Of a stretch of 64,000 nt of DNA, positions 36,954 to 46,669 are shown in pieces. The notes under the pieces were generated by a model that saw only the letters and a list, made by a program, of their open reading frames with translations, searched no databases and was not told where the DNA came from. The stretch comes from Sphingomonas sp. TZW2008 (GTDB lineage: Bacteria > Pseudomonadota > Alphaproteobacteria > Sphingomonadales > Sphingomonadaceae): NCBI RefSeq assembly GCF_002117915.1, contig NZ_BDJB01000003.1, forward strand, positions 1-64,000. The letters are read 5' to 3'. Made by a program: the position numbers and the translations under genes. Numbering within the stretch: position 1 is the first letter of the stretch; each line of letters begins with the position of its first letter.

Positions 36954-37912
36954 GCCGCGCCCTTCATCGGCTTGCGCATCGCTTCGTCGACGATCGCCTG
37001 CACGAGGTCGGGATAGCTCATGCCAATATGCCGCGCCTGCTCGGGCACCAGGCTCAGCGGCGTCATCCCCGGCTGCGTGTTTACCTCGAGCAGGAAAAGC
37101 CCGTCGACGCCGCGCTCGTCGTCCCAGCGGAAATCGGCGCGGCTGCACCCGGCGCAGCCGAGTAGCCAATGCGCACGCAGCGCGATCGCCATGCACGCCT
37201 CGGTAATGGCGTCTGGAATCGGCGCCGGAAACAGGTGATCGGTCATCCCGTCGGTATATTTCGACTGGTAATCGTACCAGCCGGTCTTCGGCCTCAGCTC
37301 GGTGACGCCCAGCGCGCGCTCGCCCAGCACCGCCGTCGTCAGCTCGCGCCCGCGCACATAGGGTTCGGCGAGCAGCTCGTCGAACTCCTGCCACGGCCCC
37401 GCCACGTCGCGGCCGATCGGATTGCCGTAATTGCCGTCCTGGGTGACGATCGCGACGCCGACCGACGATCCCTCGTTGACCGGCTTCAGCACATAGGGCC
37501 GCGCCAGCGGATCGCCGGCGTGCAGTTCCTCAGTGGTCACGATCCGCCCGCCCGGCATCGGCACGCCGTGCGGCACCAGCGCCTGCTTCGTCAGCACCTT
37601 GTCGATCGCGATCACCGATGTCGCGAGCCCGCTGTGCGTGTAGCGCAGCCCCATCACGTCCATCAGCCCCTGGATCGATCCGTCCTCGCCCGGCGTCCCG
37701 TGCAGCGCGTTGAACACCAGATCGGGCCGTGCCTCGGCGAGTCGCGCGGCGACGTCGCGGTCCATGTCGATCCGCGTTACGCGGTGGCCCAGCGATTCGA
37801 GCGCATCGGCGACCCCCGCGCCCGACGACAGCGATACGTCGCGCTCGGCCGACCAGCCGCCCATCAGCACGGCGATATGGAGCGGCGCCACGGCCGCACG
37901 ATCAGCACTCAC
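36950..37912 (-). CDS. ddl: D-alanine--D-alanine ligase
   Basis: ATP-grasp enzyme that makes the D-Ala-D-Ala dipeptide for peptidoglycan. 320 residues with VLMGGWSAERDVSLSSG at the N-terminus (Glu/Ser dipeptide site), KPVNEGSSVGV in the ATP-grasp fold, and FLLEVNTQPGMTPLS with the Mg-binding Glu and Asn. The GTG start at 37912 overlaps the murB stop by 4 nt (GTGA), and the end overlaps ftsQ (ATGA). Confidence 0.95.
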   Translation of the reverse strand: MSADRAAVAPLHIAVLMGGWSAERDVSLSSGAGVADALESLGHRVTRIDMDRDVAARLAEARPDLVFNALHGTPGEDGSIQGLMDVMGLRYTHSGLATSVIAIDKVLTKQALVPHGVPMPGGRIVTTEELHAGDPLARPYVLKPVNEGSSVGVAIVTQDGNYGNPIGRDVAGPWQEFDELLAEPYVRGRELTTAVLGERALGVTELRPKTGWYDYQSKYTDGMTDHLFPAPIPDAITEACMAIALRAHWLLGCAGCSRADFRWDDERGVDGLFLLEVNTQPGMTPLSLVPEQARHIGMSYPDLVQAIVDEAMRKPMKGAA

Positions 37913-38862
37913 GACGCCACTCCGACCCGCTGGATTTCCCACTCGAGCGTCACCCCGCTCTCCGCCTTCACCCGAGCGCGCACCTCCTCGCCCAGCGCCT
38001 CGATATCCGCGCTCGTCGCACTGCCGAGGTTGAGGAGGAAGTTGGTATGCTTCTCGCTGACCTGCGCGTCGCCGCGCCGCAAGCCCCGACAACCGGCCGC
38101 ATCGACCAGCTGCCACGCCTTGTGCCCCGACGGGTTCTTGAACGTCGATCCGCCCGTCTTCGAGCGCAGCGGTTGCGAGGCTTCGCGGCTCGCCGCGATC
38201 CGGTTCATCTCGGCCTGAATCGCCGCCGGATCGCCGGGCGCGCCGCGAAAGGTTGCGCCGACGACGATCGCGCCATCGGGCAGCGCCGAGTGGCGATAGG
38301 TGTAGCCGAGATCGCTTGCCATCAGCGTGTGCCGCTCGCCGCTTCTCAACACCACGTCGCAGTCAACCAGAACGTCGGCCGTTTCGCGACCGTAGGCGCC
38401 GCCGTTCATCCGCACGAACCCGCCGACCGTGCCGGGGATCGAGCGGAGGAATTCGAGCCCAGCGATTCCCGCATCGCGCGCCGTCGACGACACCAGGATG
38501 CCGCTCGCCCCGCCGCCGCAGCGCAGCGTCGTCGCGTCGATCCGCTCGACCGTCGCGAACGGCTTGCCCAGCCGCACGACGATCCCACGCACCCCGCCAT
38601 CGCGCACGATCAGGTTGGAACCAAGGCCAAGCGCCATCACCGGCACCGCCGAATCGAGGTTGGCGAGGAACTTGGCGAGATCGTCGACCGAGCCCGGCTC
38701 AAGCAAGAAATCCGCCGCGCCGCCGCTCTTGAACCAGACGAGCGGCGCGAGCGGCGCATTCTGCCGCAGGCGTGTCGGGGTGGACGCCGGCGAGACGGCA
38801 CCGCCCTGCCCCACTTCCCGCTCCTCGATCGACGAGGCGGCCGGTTGCGCGCTGTTGCTCAT
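37909..38862 (-). CDS. murB: UDP-N-acetylenolpyruvoylglucosamine reductase
   Basis: Flavoenzyme that reduces UDP-GlcNAc-enolpyruvate to UDP-MurNAc. The 317-residue protein has the FAD-binding [15 protein letters not shown] and [16 protein letters not shown], and the C-terminal [20 protein letters not shown] with the catalytic Ser. Residues 1-40 are a Ser/Ala/Pro-rich extension. ATG at 38862 overlaps the murC stop by 4 nt. Confidence 0.95.
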   Translation of the reverse strand: MSNSAQPAASSIEEREVGQGGAVSPASTPTRLRQNAPLAPLVWFKSGGAADFLLEPGSVDDLAKFLANLDSAVPVMALGLGSNLIVRDGGVRGIVVRLGKPFATVERIDATTLRCGGGASGILVSSTARDAGIAGLEFLRSIPGTVGGFVRMNGGAYGRETADVLVDCDVVLRSGERHTLMASDLGYTYRHSALPDGAIVVGATFRGAPGDPAAIQAEMNRIAASREASQPLRSKTGGSTFKNPSGHKAWQLVDAAGCRGLRRGDAQVSEKHTNFLLNLGSATSADIEALGEEVRARVKAESGVTLEWEIQRVGVAS

Positions 38863-40277
38863 CGCCGCGCCGCCTCGATCGCCGGCGCAAGGCCAGCGGC
38901 CCATTTGGTGATGTCGCCAGCGCCTAGGCACACCACCTGATCGCCCGCGCGCAGGTCGCCGGCCAGCACGGCGGCGAGCGCTGCGGCGTCGGTCACCGCC
39001 TCCGCCGCGCGATGCCCGCGCCGCCGCAGCCCTTCGACCAGCGCGTCCGCATCGACACCCGCCACCGGTGCCTCGCCCGCGGCATAGACCGGTGTCACGT
39101 ACACCGCGTCGGCGTCGTTGAACGCGCCTTGGAAATCCTCCATCAGATTGCCGAGCCGCGAGTAACGGTGCGGCTGCACCACCGCGATCACCCGTCCTTG
39201 AGCGCTCTCGCGCGCCGCCGCCAGCACCGCGCGGATCTCGACCGGATGGTGGCCGTAATCGTCGATCACCGTCGCGATGCCGCCGTCGAGCGCCACTTCG
39301 CCCACCTTGGTGAAGCGCCGCTTCACGCCGTCGAACTTCTGGAACCCGCGCTGGATCGTCGCATCGTCGATGCCGAGCTCGAGCGCCACGCCGATCGCCG
39401 CCAGCGCGTTCTGCACATTGTGCCGCCCAGGCATCGGCAGGTCGATCTCCTCGATCGAGCGCGTCGTCCCGTCGCGCCCGCGGATAATCGCCTCGAACCG
39501 ATTGCCGCCAGGATAGGGCGCAACGTTCACCCCGCGCACGTCGGCGCTCGCCGCGAAGCCGTACGTCACGATGCGCCGGTCGCGCACGCGCGGGATCAGC
39601 GCCTGCACCTCCGGATGGTCGAGGCACAGCAAAGCCGCGCCGTAGAACGGCACGTTCTCGACGAACTCAACGTAAGCGTCCTTGGCGCGCTCGAAGCTGC
39701 CGTAATGGTCGAGATGCTCGGGATCGATGTTGGTGACGACCGCGATCGTCCCGTCGAGCCGCAGGAAGCTGCCGTCGCTCTCGTCGGCCTCCACCACCAT
39801 CCAATCGCTGGTGCCGAGCCGCGCGTTCGATCCGTAGCTGTTGATGATTCCGCCGTTGATTACCGTCGGGTCGACCCCGCCGGCGTCGAGCAGCGCGGCG
39901 ACCATCGACGTCGTCGTCGTCTTGCCGTGCGTGCCCGCCACCGCGACGGTCGATTTGAGCCGCATCAGCTCGGCCAGCATCTCGGCGCGCCGCACCACCG
40001 GAATGCGGCGGTTGAGCGCCGCCTCCACCTCCGGGTTGCCGCGCTTCACCGCGGTCGACGTAACGACCACCGCCGCCCCTTCGACGTTCGCCGCATCGTG
40101 CCCGATCGTCACCGCGATGCCGCGCTTGCGCAACCCCTCGATGACATAGCCCTCGGCAACGTCAGAGCCCTGCACGGTATAGCCGAGGTTGTGCATCACC
40201 TCGGCGATGCCCGACATGCCGATCCCGCCGATGCCGACGAAATGGATCGTGCCGATATCGGTCGCGACACCTTTCAT
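38859..40277 (-). CDS. murC: UDP-N-acetylmuramate--L-alanine ligase
   Basis: ATP-dependent ligase adding L-Ala to UDP-MurNAc. 472 residues: N-terminal [22 protein letters not shown] loop [12 protein letters not shown], central [13 protein letters not shown] and the C-terminal [13 protein letters not shown]. The ATG at 40277 is set by GGAGGGAG, the best Shine-Dalgarno here; it lies in the loop of a 17-bp hairpin whose stem covers the ATG (see separate entry). It is the only gene of the central block not directly overlapping its upstream neighbour (murG, 52 nt). Confidence 0.96.
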   Translation of the reverse strand: MKGVATDIGTIHFVGIGGIGMSGIAEVMHNLGYTVQGSDVAEGYVIEGLRKRGIAVTIGHDAANVEGAAVVVTSTAVKRGNPEVEAALNRRIPVVRRAEMLAELMRLKSTVAVAGTHGKTTTTSMVAALLDAGGVDPTVINGGIINSYGSNARLGTSDWMVVEADESDGSFLRLDGTIAVVTNIDPEHLDHYGSFERAKDAYVEFVENVPFYGAALLCLDHPEVQALIPRVRDRRIVTYGFAASADVRGVNVAPYPGGNRFEAIIRGRDGTTRSIEEIDLPMPGRHNVQNALAAIGVALELGIDDATIQRGFQKFDGVKRRFTKVGEVALDGGIATVIDDYGHHPVEIRAVLAAARESAQGRVIAVVQPHRYSRLGNLMEDFQGAFNDADAVYVTPVYAAGEAPVAGVDADALVEGLRRRGHRAAEAVTDAAALAAVLAGDLRAGDQVVCLGAGDITKWAAGLAPAIEAARR

Positions 40278-40303
40278 CGGCTCCCTCCGATGAAAGGTGT
40301 CGC
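40264..40303 (-). promoter_or_regulatory. 17-bp perfect hairpin over the murC start and Shine-Dalgarno
   Basis: On the murC strand, GCGACACCTTTCATCGG is followed by a 6-nt loop AGGGAG and by CCGATGAAAGGTGTCGC, a perfect 17-bp stem. The loop is part of the Shine-Dalgarno, and the ATG of murC is inside the downstream arm. The upstream arm is the reverse complement of the first murC codons. The mRNA would fold tightly and could hide the start codon, so translation of murC may depend on the ribosome ending murG or on other factors. Confidence 0.75.
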
Positions 40304-40305
40304 CT

Positions 40306-40324
40306 GTCCTGAGCTTGTCGAAGG
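40306..40324. repeat. REP-like dispersed element (GTCCTGAGCTTGTCGAAGG)
   Basis: The 19-bp sequence GTCCTGAGCTTGTCGAAGG matches the core of a small repeat known from many sphingomonad and related genomes, which in translation gives FDKLRTG / LSLSKG strings. It sits in the 52-bp gap between murG and murC. Only this one copy was found in the window. Confidence 0.6.
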
Positions 40325-40329
40325 GCCTT

Positions 40330-41475
40330 TCACGCGAACGCCTCCTTGGGCCGCGCGACGCCGACCGGCAGCTTGGCGCGCGGCGCATCAAGGCTCTCGA
40401 CCAGATCGGCGAGATCGATTGCCGCGTTGGGCTTGCCGCAGCCGCGCGCGCGCCCGGCGGCATTCTCCAAGGCGGCGGGATCGAGCCCGAGCTTCTGCAT
40501 CTGCTTGGCGAGTTCGGCCGGCGTAAAGGCGGTCTGCGGGATCGTTCGAGCGCCGCCCGCCGCAGTGATCTCGCGCGCGTTCGCCGTCTGGTGATCGTCC
40601 GTGGCCCCGGGCAGCGGCACCAGGATCGCCGGCCGCCCTGCGGCGGTCAGTTCCGAGATCGTCGAGGCGCCCGCGCGCGCGATCACCAGATGCGCCCAGC
40701 CGAGCTCCTCTGGCAGATCGGGCAGATACGTCGCCAGCGTCGCCGCGATGTCGAGCTCGGCATATTTGGCGCGCGCCGAGTCGATATCCTCGATCCGCGC
40801 TTGATGCGTCACCTGCAGACGCCGGCGGAATGCGACGGGCAGCATCGCCAGTCCCTCGGGCACCACCTTCGACAGCACGCTCGCGCCCTGCGATCCGCCC
40901 GTCACCAGCACGCGGAAGATGCCGTCTTCCTCCAGCAGCGGATAAGCCTGCGAACGAAGCGCGAGGATGCTGTCGCGCACCGGATTGCCGACATGGTGTG
41001 CCTTCGCCGCATAGGCCGGCTTCAGCCGCTCGGTCGTAGCATAGGAGGTGGCGATCGCATCGACGCGCCCGGCGACGAGGCGGTTAACTCGGCCAAGCAC
41101 CGCATTCTGCTCGTGCACCGCGGTCGGGATCTTCTCCGCGAACGCTGCCGCCAGCGCCGGGAACGCCGGATAGCCGCCGAAGCCGATCACCGCCGCCGGC
41201 TTGAACGTGCGGTACAATTGCCGTGCCATCGCGCGACCGCGCCACATCTCGCGCGCGGCCTTCGCCCAGCCGATCGGCCCGCCCGAGAAGCGCCCGGCGG
41301 GCAGCACGTGCGTCTGCACGCCCTCGAAAAGCCCGGGGAAGCGCACGCCGCGCGCATCGCTGACCAGCGCCACGCGATGCCCGCGCCGCATCAGCTCCTC
41401 GGCCAACGCAGCAGCCGGCACCATGTGCCCACCGGTCCCGCCCGCCGCGAGCACGAAATGCCGCGCGCGCGTCAC
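40330..41475 (-). CDS. murG: UDP-GlcNAc:lipid I N-acetylglucosaminyltransferase MurG
   Basis: GT28 glycosyltransferase at the inner face of the membrane that makes lipid II. 381 residues with the [10 protein letters not shown] glycine loop, [12 protein letters not shown] and the donor-binding GGSQGASV and [11 protein letters not shown] motifs. The GTG start overlaps the ftsW stop by 4 nt. The gene ends close to the REP-like element before murC. Confidence 0.95.
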   Translation of the reverse strand: MTRARHFVLAAGGTGGHMVPAAALAEELMRRGHRVALVSDARGVRFPGLFEGVQTHVLPAGRFSGGPIGWAKAAREMWRGRAMARQLYRTFKPAAVIGFGGYPAFPALAAAFAEKIPTAVHEQNAVLGRVNRLVAGRVDAIATSYATTERLKPAYAAKAHHVGNPVRDSILALRSQAYPLLEEDGIFRVLVTGGSQGASVLSKVVPEGLAMLPVAFRRRLQVTHQARIEDIDSARAKYAELDIAATLATYLPDLPEELGWAHLVIARAGASTISELTAAGRPAILVPLPGATDDHQTANAREITAAGGARTIPQTAFTPAELAKQMQKLGLDPAALENAAGRARGCGKPNAAIDLADLVESLDAPRAKLPVGVARPKEAFA

Positions 41476-42698
41476 TGCGCCGCGCCCCAGCGCGTGACGT
41501 ACGGGCTACGCAGCAAAAACGGATTGCGCCGGGTAAAGGCGAGCAGCAACCCCATCCCGATCGACAGCGCGATCATCGACGAGCCGCCGTAACTGATGAA
41601 CGGCAACGTCATTCCCTTCGAAGGCGCGAGGCCGGTATTGACCGCCATCGATACCATCGCCTGCACGCCGAACTGAGTCGCGAGGCCCGATGCGGCGAGC
41701 AGCTTGAAGCTGTCCTGCTCGTCGAGCATCTTGACGAACACGCGCACCACGATCGCGAGAAACAGTACCGCGATCACCATGCAGGCGATCAGCCCGAATT
41801 CCTCGCCGATGACGGAAAAGATATAGTCGGTATGCGCCTCGGGCAGGCCGAACTTCACCGTGCCCGCACCCGGCCCCGTACCGGTCCAGCCGCCCGACGT
41901 CAGCGTCGCGTGTGCCGCGTCGGTCTGGAAATGCGCGCCTTCCGCCTCGTTGGGATCGCGGAACAGGAACGCGTCGATGCGCGCGCGCGCCGTGCCGTAG
42001 AACAGGTACGCCGCGCCGACCCCCACCGGCGCCATCGCGAAGAACGCCGCCAGCGTGCGGATCGGCGTCCCCGCGATCATCAGCAGCACCATCCACACCG
42101 TCGAGAAGACGATCGTCTGCCCGAAATCGGGCTGCAGCATCAGCAGCCCCGCCACCGTCGCGGTCATCGCAAAGGTGATCGCGGTCAGCGGCAGCCCGTC
42201 TTCCTTCGATCGCAGCGACAGCAGCCACGCCACCGTCACGATGAAGCACGGCTTCAGGAATTCGGACGGCTGGAACTGCGCGATGCTGACACCCAGCCAG
42301 CGCTTCGCCCCGTTCACCTCGACGCCGACGCCCGGGATCAGCACCACCACCAGCATCGCGCCGAAGCCCGCCGCGCCGATCACCGCCGCGCGCCGCGCCA
42401 CGTTCGCGGGCAGCATCGAGATGCCGATCATCACCGGCAGCGACACCGCCACCCACATCACCTGCCGCCAGAAATAATAGAGCGGCGCGATCTTCAGCTG
42501 CTCGCCCGAATAACGCACCGCGCTCGCCGGTGATGCCGCAGCGACCGCGAGCAGCCCGACCGCGATCAGCGCAAAGGTCAGCAGCAGCAGCACGCGGTCG
42601 GTATCCCAGAACCACGTGCCCAGCGGCGATCGATCGCCGCGCCCGCCGCGTTCCTTCAGTCGTCCGCGGAACCCCGCCCTGGTCGACATGTCGTTCAA
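41472..42698 (-). CDS. ftsW: Peptidoglycan glycosyltransferase FtsW
   Basis: SEDS-family membrane glycosyltransferase that polymerises septal peptidoglycan. 408 residues with about ten helices; conserved GVEVNGAKRWLGV and the end motif FISYGGSSMIA. The TTG at 42698 is chosen because CCCCCC (GGGGGG on the coding strand) is 5 nt upstream and TTGA would overlap the murD stop; an ATG at 42689 (405 residues) is the alternative. Acts with FtsI. Confidence 0.94.
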   Translation of the reverse strand: MNDMSTRAGFRGRLKERGGRGDRSPLGTWFWDTDRVLLLLTFALIAVGLLAVAAASPASAVRYSGEQLKIAPLYYFWRQVMWVAVSLPVMIGISMLPANVARRAAVIGAAGFGAMLVVVLIPGVGVEVNGAKRWLGVSIAQFQPSEFLKPCFIVTVAWLLSLRSKEDGLPLTAITFAMTATVAGLLMLQPDFGQTIVFSTVWMVLLMIAGTPIRTLAAFFAMAPVGVGAAYLFYGTARARIDAFLFRDPNEAEGAHFQTDAAHATLTSGGWTGTGPGAGTVKFGLPEAHTDYIFSVIGEEFGLIACMVIAVLFLAIVVRVFVKMLDEQDSFKLLAASGLATQFGVQAMVSMAVNTGLAPSKGMTLPFISYGGSSMIALSIGMGLLLAFTRRNPFLLRSPYVTRWGAAQ

Positions 42699-43987
42699 GC
42701 CAGCCCCCCTACCGCTTCACGAAATGCCTGCCCGCGATGCTCGTAATCGCGGAACTGATCAAACGATGCCGCCGCCGGCGACAGCAGCACCGTGTCCCCC
42801 GGCTGCGCCTGGCGCGCTGCGCTGGCGACCGCGGCGGCCAGCGTCCCTGCTTCCTCCACCGCCACCTTGCCTTCCAAATCGCGCGCGAACACCGCGCCGG
42901 CCTCGCCGATCGTATAGGCGCGCACGACATGGGTGAGCTGCGGCACGCAGGCGTTGAGATCGTCGCCTTTCGCCCGCCCGCCGACGATCCAGTGCACGCG
43001 ATCGAACGCGGCGAGCGCGGGTGCGCTGCTCTCCGGGTTGGTCGCCTTGCTGTCGTCGACGAAGGTAACGCCGTTCACCTCGGCCACCTTCTCCATCCGG
43101 TGTGGCAGTCCGCCGAAGCTCGCCAGCCCGCGATCGATGTCCGCCTCGCCGACGCCCAGCGCCTGCGCCACGGCGATCGCCGCCAGTGCGTTCTGCGCAT
43201 TGTGCGGCCCCTGCAATGCCGGCCAGCCGCGCTGGTCCATGCACACGCCCGGCGCGATCTTGGTTAGATGTTCGGCACGGGCCGACAGGCTGCGCGCGAT
43301 CGCCGCCGAGGCCGCGTCGCCGATCCCGATCACCGCCTCGTGATCGGGGGACTGCATCGAGAACAGCCGCGCCTTGGATGCGGCATAGCCCTCGAACCCG
43401 TCGTAGCGGTCGAGGTGATCGGGCGTGATGTTGAGCAGCACCGCCACGTCGCAGTCGAGGCTGCGCGTCAGATCGATCTGGTAGCTCGACAGCTCGAGCA
43501 CATAGATCCCGCCCGCCACCAGTGGCTCCTGCCCCAGGATCGGCAGCCCGATGTTGCCGCCCATCAGCACCGGCATGCCCGCCGTCTGCAGGATATGCGC
43601 GACCAGCGCTGTCGTCGTCGACTTGCCGTTGGTGCCGGTGATGCCCACCACCTTGTGCGGCGGCAGCGTGCCCCTAGCCTCGGCGAACAGCTCGATATCG
43701 CCGACGATCGGCACGCCCGCCGCGCGTGCCTGCGCCACCAGCGGATGCGTGTTGAGCGGGACGCCGGGCGAAACGACCAGCCCCGCCGCGCCCTCAAGGT
43801 TCAGCGTCGCAAGGTCGTGGACGATGACGCCGTCGATCTCTTCGGCCCGCGCGCGTGCCTCGGCATCGCTGTCCCACGCGACGACGTGTGCGCCCGCCGC
43901 CGCCAGCGCGCGCACGGTGGCGAGCCCCGACCGCGCGAGGCCGAGCACCGCATACCGCTTACCGGACCAGGCGGGCGACGTAATCAC
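42695..43987 (-). CDS. murD: UDP-N-acetylmuramoyl-L-alanine--D-glutamate ligase
   Basis: Adds D-Glu to UDP-MurNAc-L-Ala. 430 residues with [13 protein letters not shown], the ATP loop [29 protein letters not shown] and [13 protein letters not shown] start at 43987 overlaps the mraY stop (GTGA). Confidence 0.95.
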   Translation of the reverse strand: MITSPAWSGKRYAVLGLARSGLATVRALAAAGAHVVAWDSDAEARARAEEIDGVIVHDLATLNLEGAAGLVVSPGVPLNTHPLVAQARAAGVPIVGDIELFAEARGTLPPHKVVGITGTNGKSTTTALVAHILQTAGMPVLMGGNIGLPILGQEPLVAGGIYVLELSSYQIDLTRSLDCDVAVLLNITPDHLDRYDGFEGYAASKARLFSMQSPDHEAVIGIGDAASAAIARSLSARAEHLTKIAPGVCMDQRGWPALQGPHNAQNALAAIAVAQALGVGEADIDRGLASFGGLPHRMEKVAEVNGVTFVDDSKATNPESSAPALAAFDRVHWIVGGRAKGDDLNACVPQLTHVVRAYTIGEAGAVFARDLEGKVAVEEAGTLAAAVASAARQAQPGDTVLLSPAAASFDQFRDYEHRGQAFREAVGGLA

Positions 43988-45054
43988 CGCAGCTTCAACG
44001 TCGACAGGCCGGCGAGCGCCAGCACCAGGCTGATGATCCAGAAACGGATCACCACCGTCGGCTCGCTCCAGCCCAATTGCTCAAAATGATGGTGGATCGG
44101 CGCCATGCGGAACACGCGCTTGCCCGTTCGCTTGTACCAGAACACCTGAATGATGACGCTCATCGCCTCGACCACGAACAGCCCGCCGATGATGCCGAGC
44201 ACGATCTCGTGGTGCGCGACAACGGCGATCGTGCCGAGCGCGCCGCCCAGCGCAAGGCTGCCGGTATCGCCCATGAACACCGCCGCCGGCGGCGCATTGT
44301 ACCACAGGAACGCGAGCCCAGCGCCGATCATCGCCCCGCAGAAGATCGCCAGATCGCCCGCGCGCGCCACGTGCGGGATGCCAAGATAGTCGGCAAACTT
44401 CACGTTGCCGGCAAGGTACACGATCAGCATGAACGCCACGCTGGCGATGATCACCGGCATCGTCGCCAGGCCGTCGAGCCCGTCGGTCAGGTTCACCGCA
44501 TTGCCGAACGCCACGATCGTGAAGGCGGCGAAGATCGGGTAGAACAACCCGAGTTCGATATAGGTGCGGTTGGTGAACGGCAGGAACAGCCCCGTCCCGT
44601 TCTCGTAGCTGATGATCCACGCCGCGATCCCGGCGATCGCGAATTCGAGCAGCAGCCGCGTCCGGCCGGAGACGCCCGCCGTGCTCGCCTTTCGCACCTT
44701 GTCATAGTCGTCGAGGAAGCCGATCGCGCCGAAGCCCAGCGTCACGAACAGGCACGCCCAGACGAACGGGTTCCGTAGGTCCATCCATAGCAGGATCGAC
44801 AGCGCGAGGCTGGTCAGGATCATCAGCCCGCCCATCGTCGGCGTGCCGCGCTTGGCGAGGTGCGTCTGCGGCCCGTCGGCGCGGATTGGCTGCCCCTTGC
44901 CCTGCCGCACGCGCAGCCAGCCGATGAACTTGGGACCGATGATGAGGCCGATCAGCAGCGCCGTCGCCACCGCCGCCCCGGCACGGAACGACAGGTAGCG
45001 GATGAGGTTCAGCCCGCCGGGAAACCCGAGCTGCTCGGCGATCCAGTACAACAC
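43984..45054 (-). CDS. mraY: Phospho-N-acetylmuramoyl-pentapeptide transferase MraY
   Basis: Ten-helix membrane enzyme making lipid I. 356 residues with [10 protein letters not shown], the Asp pair in [19 protein letters not shown] (Mg-binding Asp) and [19 protein letters not shown], and a final [13 protein letters not shown]. The GTG at 45054 shares its G with the murF TAG (TAGTG). Confidence 0.96.
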   Translation of the reverse strand: MLYWIAEQLGFPGGLNLIRYLSFRAGAAVATALLIGLIIGPKFIGWLRVRQGKGQPIRADGPQTHLAKRGTPTMGGLMILTSLALSILLWMDLRNPFVWACLFVTLGFGAIGFLDDYDKVRKASTAGVSGRTRLLLEFAIAGIAAWIISYENGTGLFLPFTNRTYIELGLFYPIFAAFTIVAFGNAVNLTDGLDGLATMPVIIASVAFMLIVYLAGNVKFADYLGIPHVARAGDLAIFCGAMIGAGLAFLWYNAPPAAVFMGDTGSLALGGALGTIAVVAHHEIVLGIIGGLFVVEAMSVIIQVFWYKRTGKRVFRMAPIHHHFEQLGWSEPTVVIRFWIISLVLALAGLSTLKLR

Positions 45055-46427
45055 TAAAACATGCCCCCAGCGAGCGCCGCGACGACCCGCGACAGCCCGA
45101 CCCCGTTCGATCCCTTGACGAGCACCGCGTCACCCGGCGCGAGCATTCCCGGAAGAACCTCCAGCGCCGCCGCAGCGCTGGGCACATGGACGAAATCGGT
45201 CCGTCCCTCAAGCGCCTGCGCGAGCGGCGCCATCGCTTCGCCGACGAGCAGCGCCGCTTCGACGCGTGCCGCCACGATCGGCGCGGCGAGCGCAGCGTGA
45301 TAGTCCGCCGAACCCGCGCCCAGTTCGCGCATCTCGCCTAGTACCGCGACGTGCCGCCCGGGCTCATTGGCGAGGACCGCCAGCGTTGCCGCCATCGATG
45401 CGGGATTGGCGTTGTAGCTCTCGTCGATCACCAGCGCTTCGCCGCCCGGCACGCGCACCATCTGCCGCGCGCCGCGCCCCGCGAGTCCGCCGAGTTCGCC
45501 CAGCGCCAGGCCTGCCAGCCCCAGATCGCCATCCACCGCGTCGACCGCGGCGATCACCGCCAGCGCATTCGATACCCAATGCTGGCCCGGCTGCGCGATG
45601 GTGAAACTCAGTTCGCGCTCGCCGACCTTGGCGGTAACGAAGGTACCGCCGGTCTTGAGCGGCATCGTCTCGATCGGGCGCACGTCCGCCTCGCGCGACA
45701 GGCCGAACGTCACGATCCGCGCCGCATAGGGCGCTGCCGCCGCGATCAGCCGCTCGCGATGCGGGCTGTCATAGGGGACGATCGCGACGCCGCCCGGCTC
45801 AAGCCCCTGAAAGATCTCCCCCTTGGCGTCGGCGATGGCGCTTTCGTCGGGGAAGAATTCGGTATGCGCCGGCGCGATCGCGGTCACGATCGCGACGTGC
45901 GGACGGACAAGGGTCGTCAGATGCGCCAGTTCACCGGGGTGGTTCATCCCCATCTCGAACACGCCGAAGCGTGTCGCCGCCGGCATCCGCGCCAGGCTCA
46001 GCGGCACGCCGGTATGGTTGTTGTAACTCTTGACCGAACGGTGCGTCGCGCCGCGCGCGCCGCGCTCGAGCGCCGCGAACAGCGCCTCCTTGGTCGATGT
46101 CTTGCCGACCGATCCGGTCACGCCGATGATCCGCGCGTCGGTACGCGCGCGCGCCGCGCGGGCCAGATCCTCCAGCGCCGCAAAAGTGTCGCCGACGCGC
46201 ACAGCGGGGTGCGCCGTTTCGGCCGAAACGATCGCCCCGGCGGCCCCTTGCGCGAACGCCTGATCGAGGAAGCGATGGCCGTCGGTCGCCTCGCCCGACA
46301 GCGCGACGAACAGGTCGCCCGCGCCCACCTCGCGCGAATCGAACGCGACGCCGCCGGCGGAAAAGTCCGCCGACGCGGTGCCGTCGGTGGCGACCGCGAT
46401 GGCGTCCGAGGTCCAGAGCGTGTCCAT
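45054..46427 (-). CDS. murF: UDP-N-acetylmuramoyl-tripeptide--D-Ala-D-Ala ligase
   Basis: Adds the D-Ala-D-Ala unit. 457 residues with the ATP motif [27 protein letters not shown] and [14 protein letters not shown] at 46427. It is separated from murE by a 231-nt region that contains a small ORF. Confidence 0.95.
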   Translation of the reverse strand: MDTLWTSDAIAVATDGTASADFSAGGVAFDSREVGAGDLFVALSGEATDGHRFLDQAFAQGAAGAIVSAETAHPAVRVGDTFAALEDLARAARARTDARIIGVTGSVGKTSTKEALFAALERGARGATHRSVKSYNNHTGVPLSLARMPAATRFGVFEMGMNHPGELAHLTTLVRPHVAIVTAIAPAHTEFFPDESAIADAKGEIFQGLEPGGVAIVPYDSPHRERLIAAAAPYAARIVTFGLSREADVRPIETMPLKTGGTFVTAKVGERELSFTIAQPGQHWVSNALAVIAAVDAVDGDLGLAGLALGELGGLAGRGARQMVRVPGGEALVIDESYNANPASMAATLAVLANEPGRHVAVLGEMRELGAGSADYHAALAAPIVAARVEAALLVGEAMAPLAQALEGRTDFVHVPSAAAALEVLPGMLAPGDAVLVKGSNGVGLSRVVAALAGGMF

Positions 46428-46540
46428 ACGGCCCTATAGCATCCGCGGCGCGCCGGTCGCGCGCCAATCGATCGATCGCCGCCTCATCGCGCGCGTCCGC
46501 CCGCGCCCGGTCGCGCTGTCGTCGCGGCGCGCGTCGCCGC

Positions 46541-46669
46541 TCAACGCAGCCCGCTGACGCTGTCGCCCGTCACCAGTTCGTAGCGCAAACCGAGCGTGCG
46601 TCGCTCGCGCGGCTTCTTGTCGGCGTCGCTAACCGCGGGCTTCGATGGAACAACGAACTTACGCTTCAC
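46541..46669 (-). CDS. Small basic ORF between murE and murF (unknown)
   Basis: A 42-codon open frame starts with GTG at 46669, inside the end of murE (overlap of 11 nt), and stops at 46541. A strong GGGAGG Shine-Dalgarno sits 6 nt upstream of the GTG. The peptide begins VKRKFVVPSKP and is rich in Lys and Arg (KKPRERRTLGLRYELVTG), with no hydrophobic helix. Codon use is G/C-third like its neighbours. It has no family I recognise, but its placement in a tight operon and its Shine-Dalgarno argue that it is translated. Confidence 0.5.
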   Translation of the reverse strand: MKRKFVVPSKPAVSDADKKPRERRTLGLRYELVTGDSVSGLR

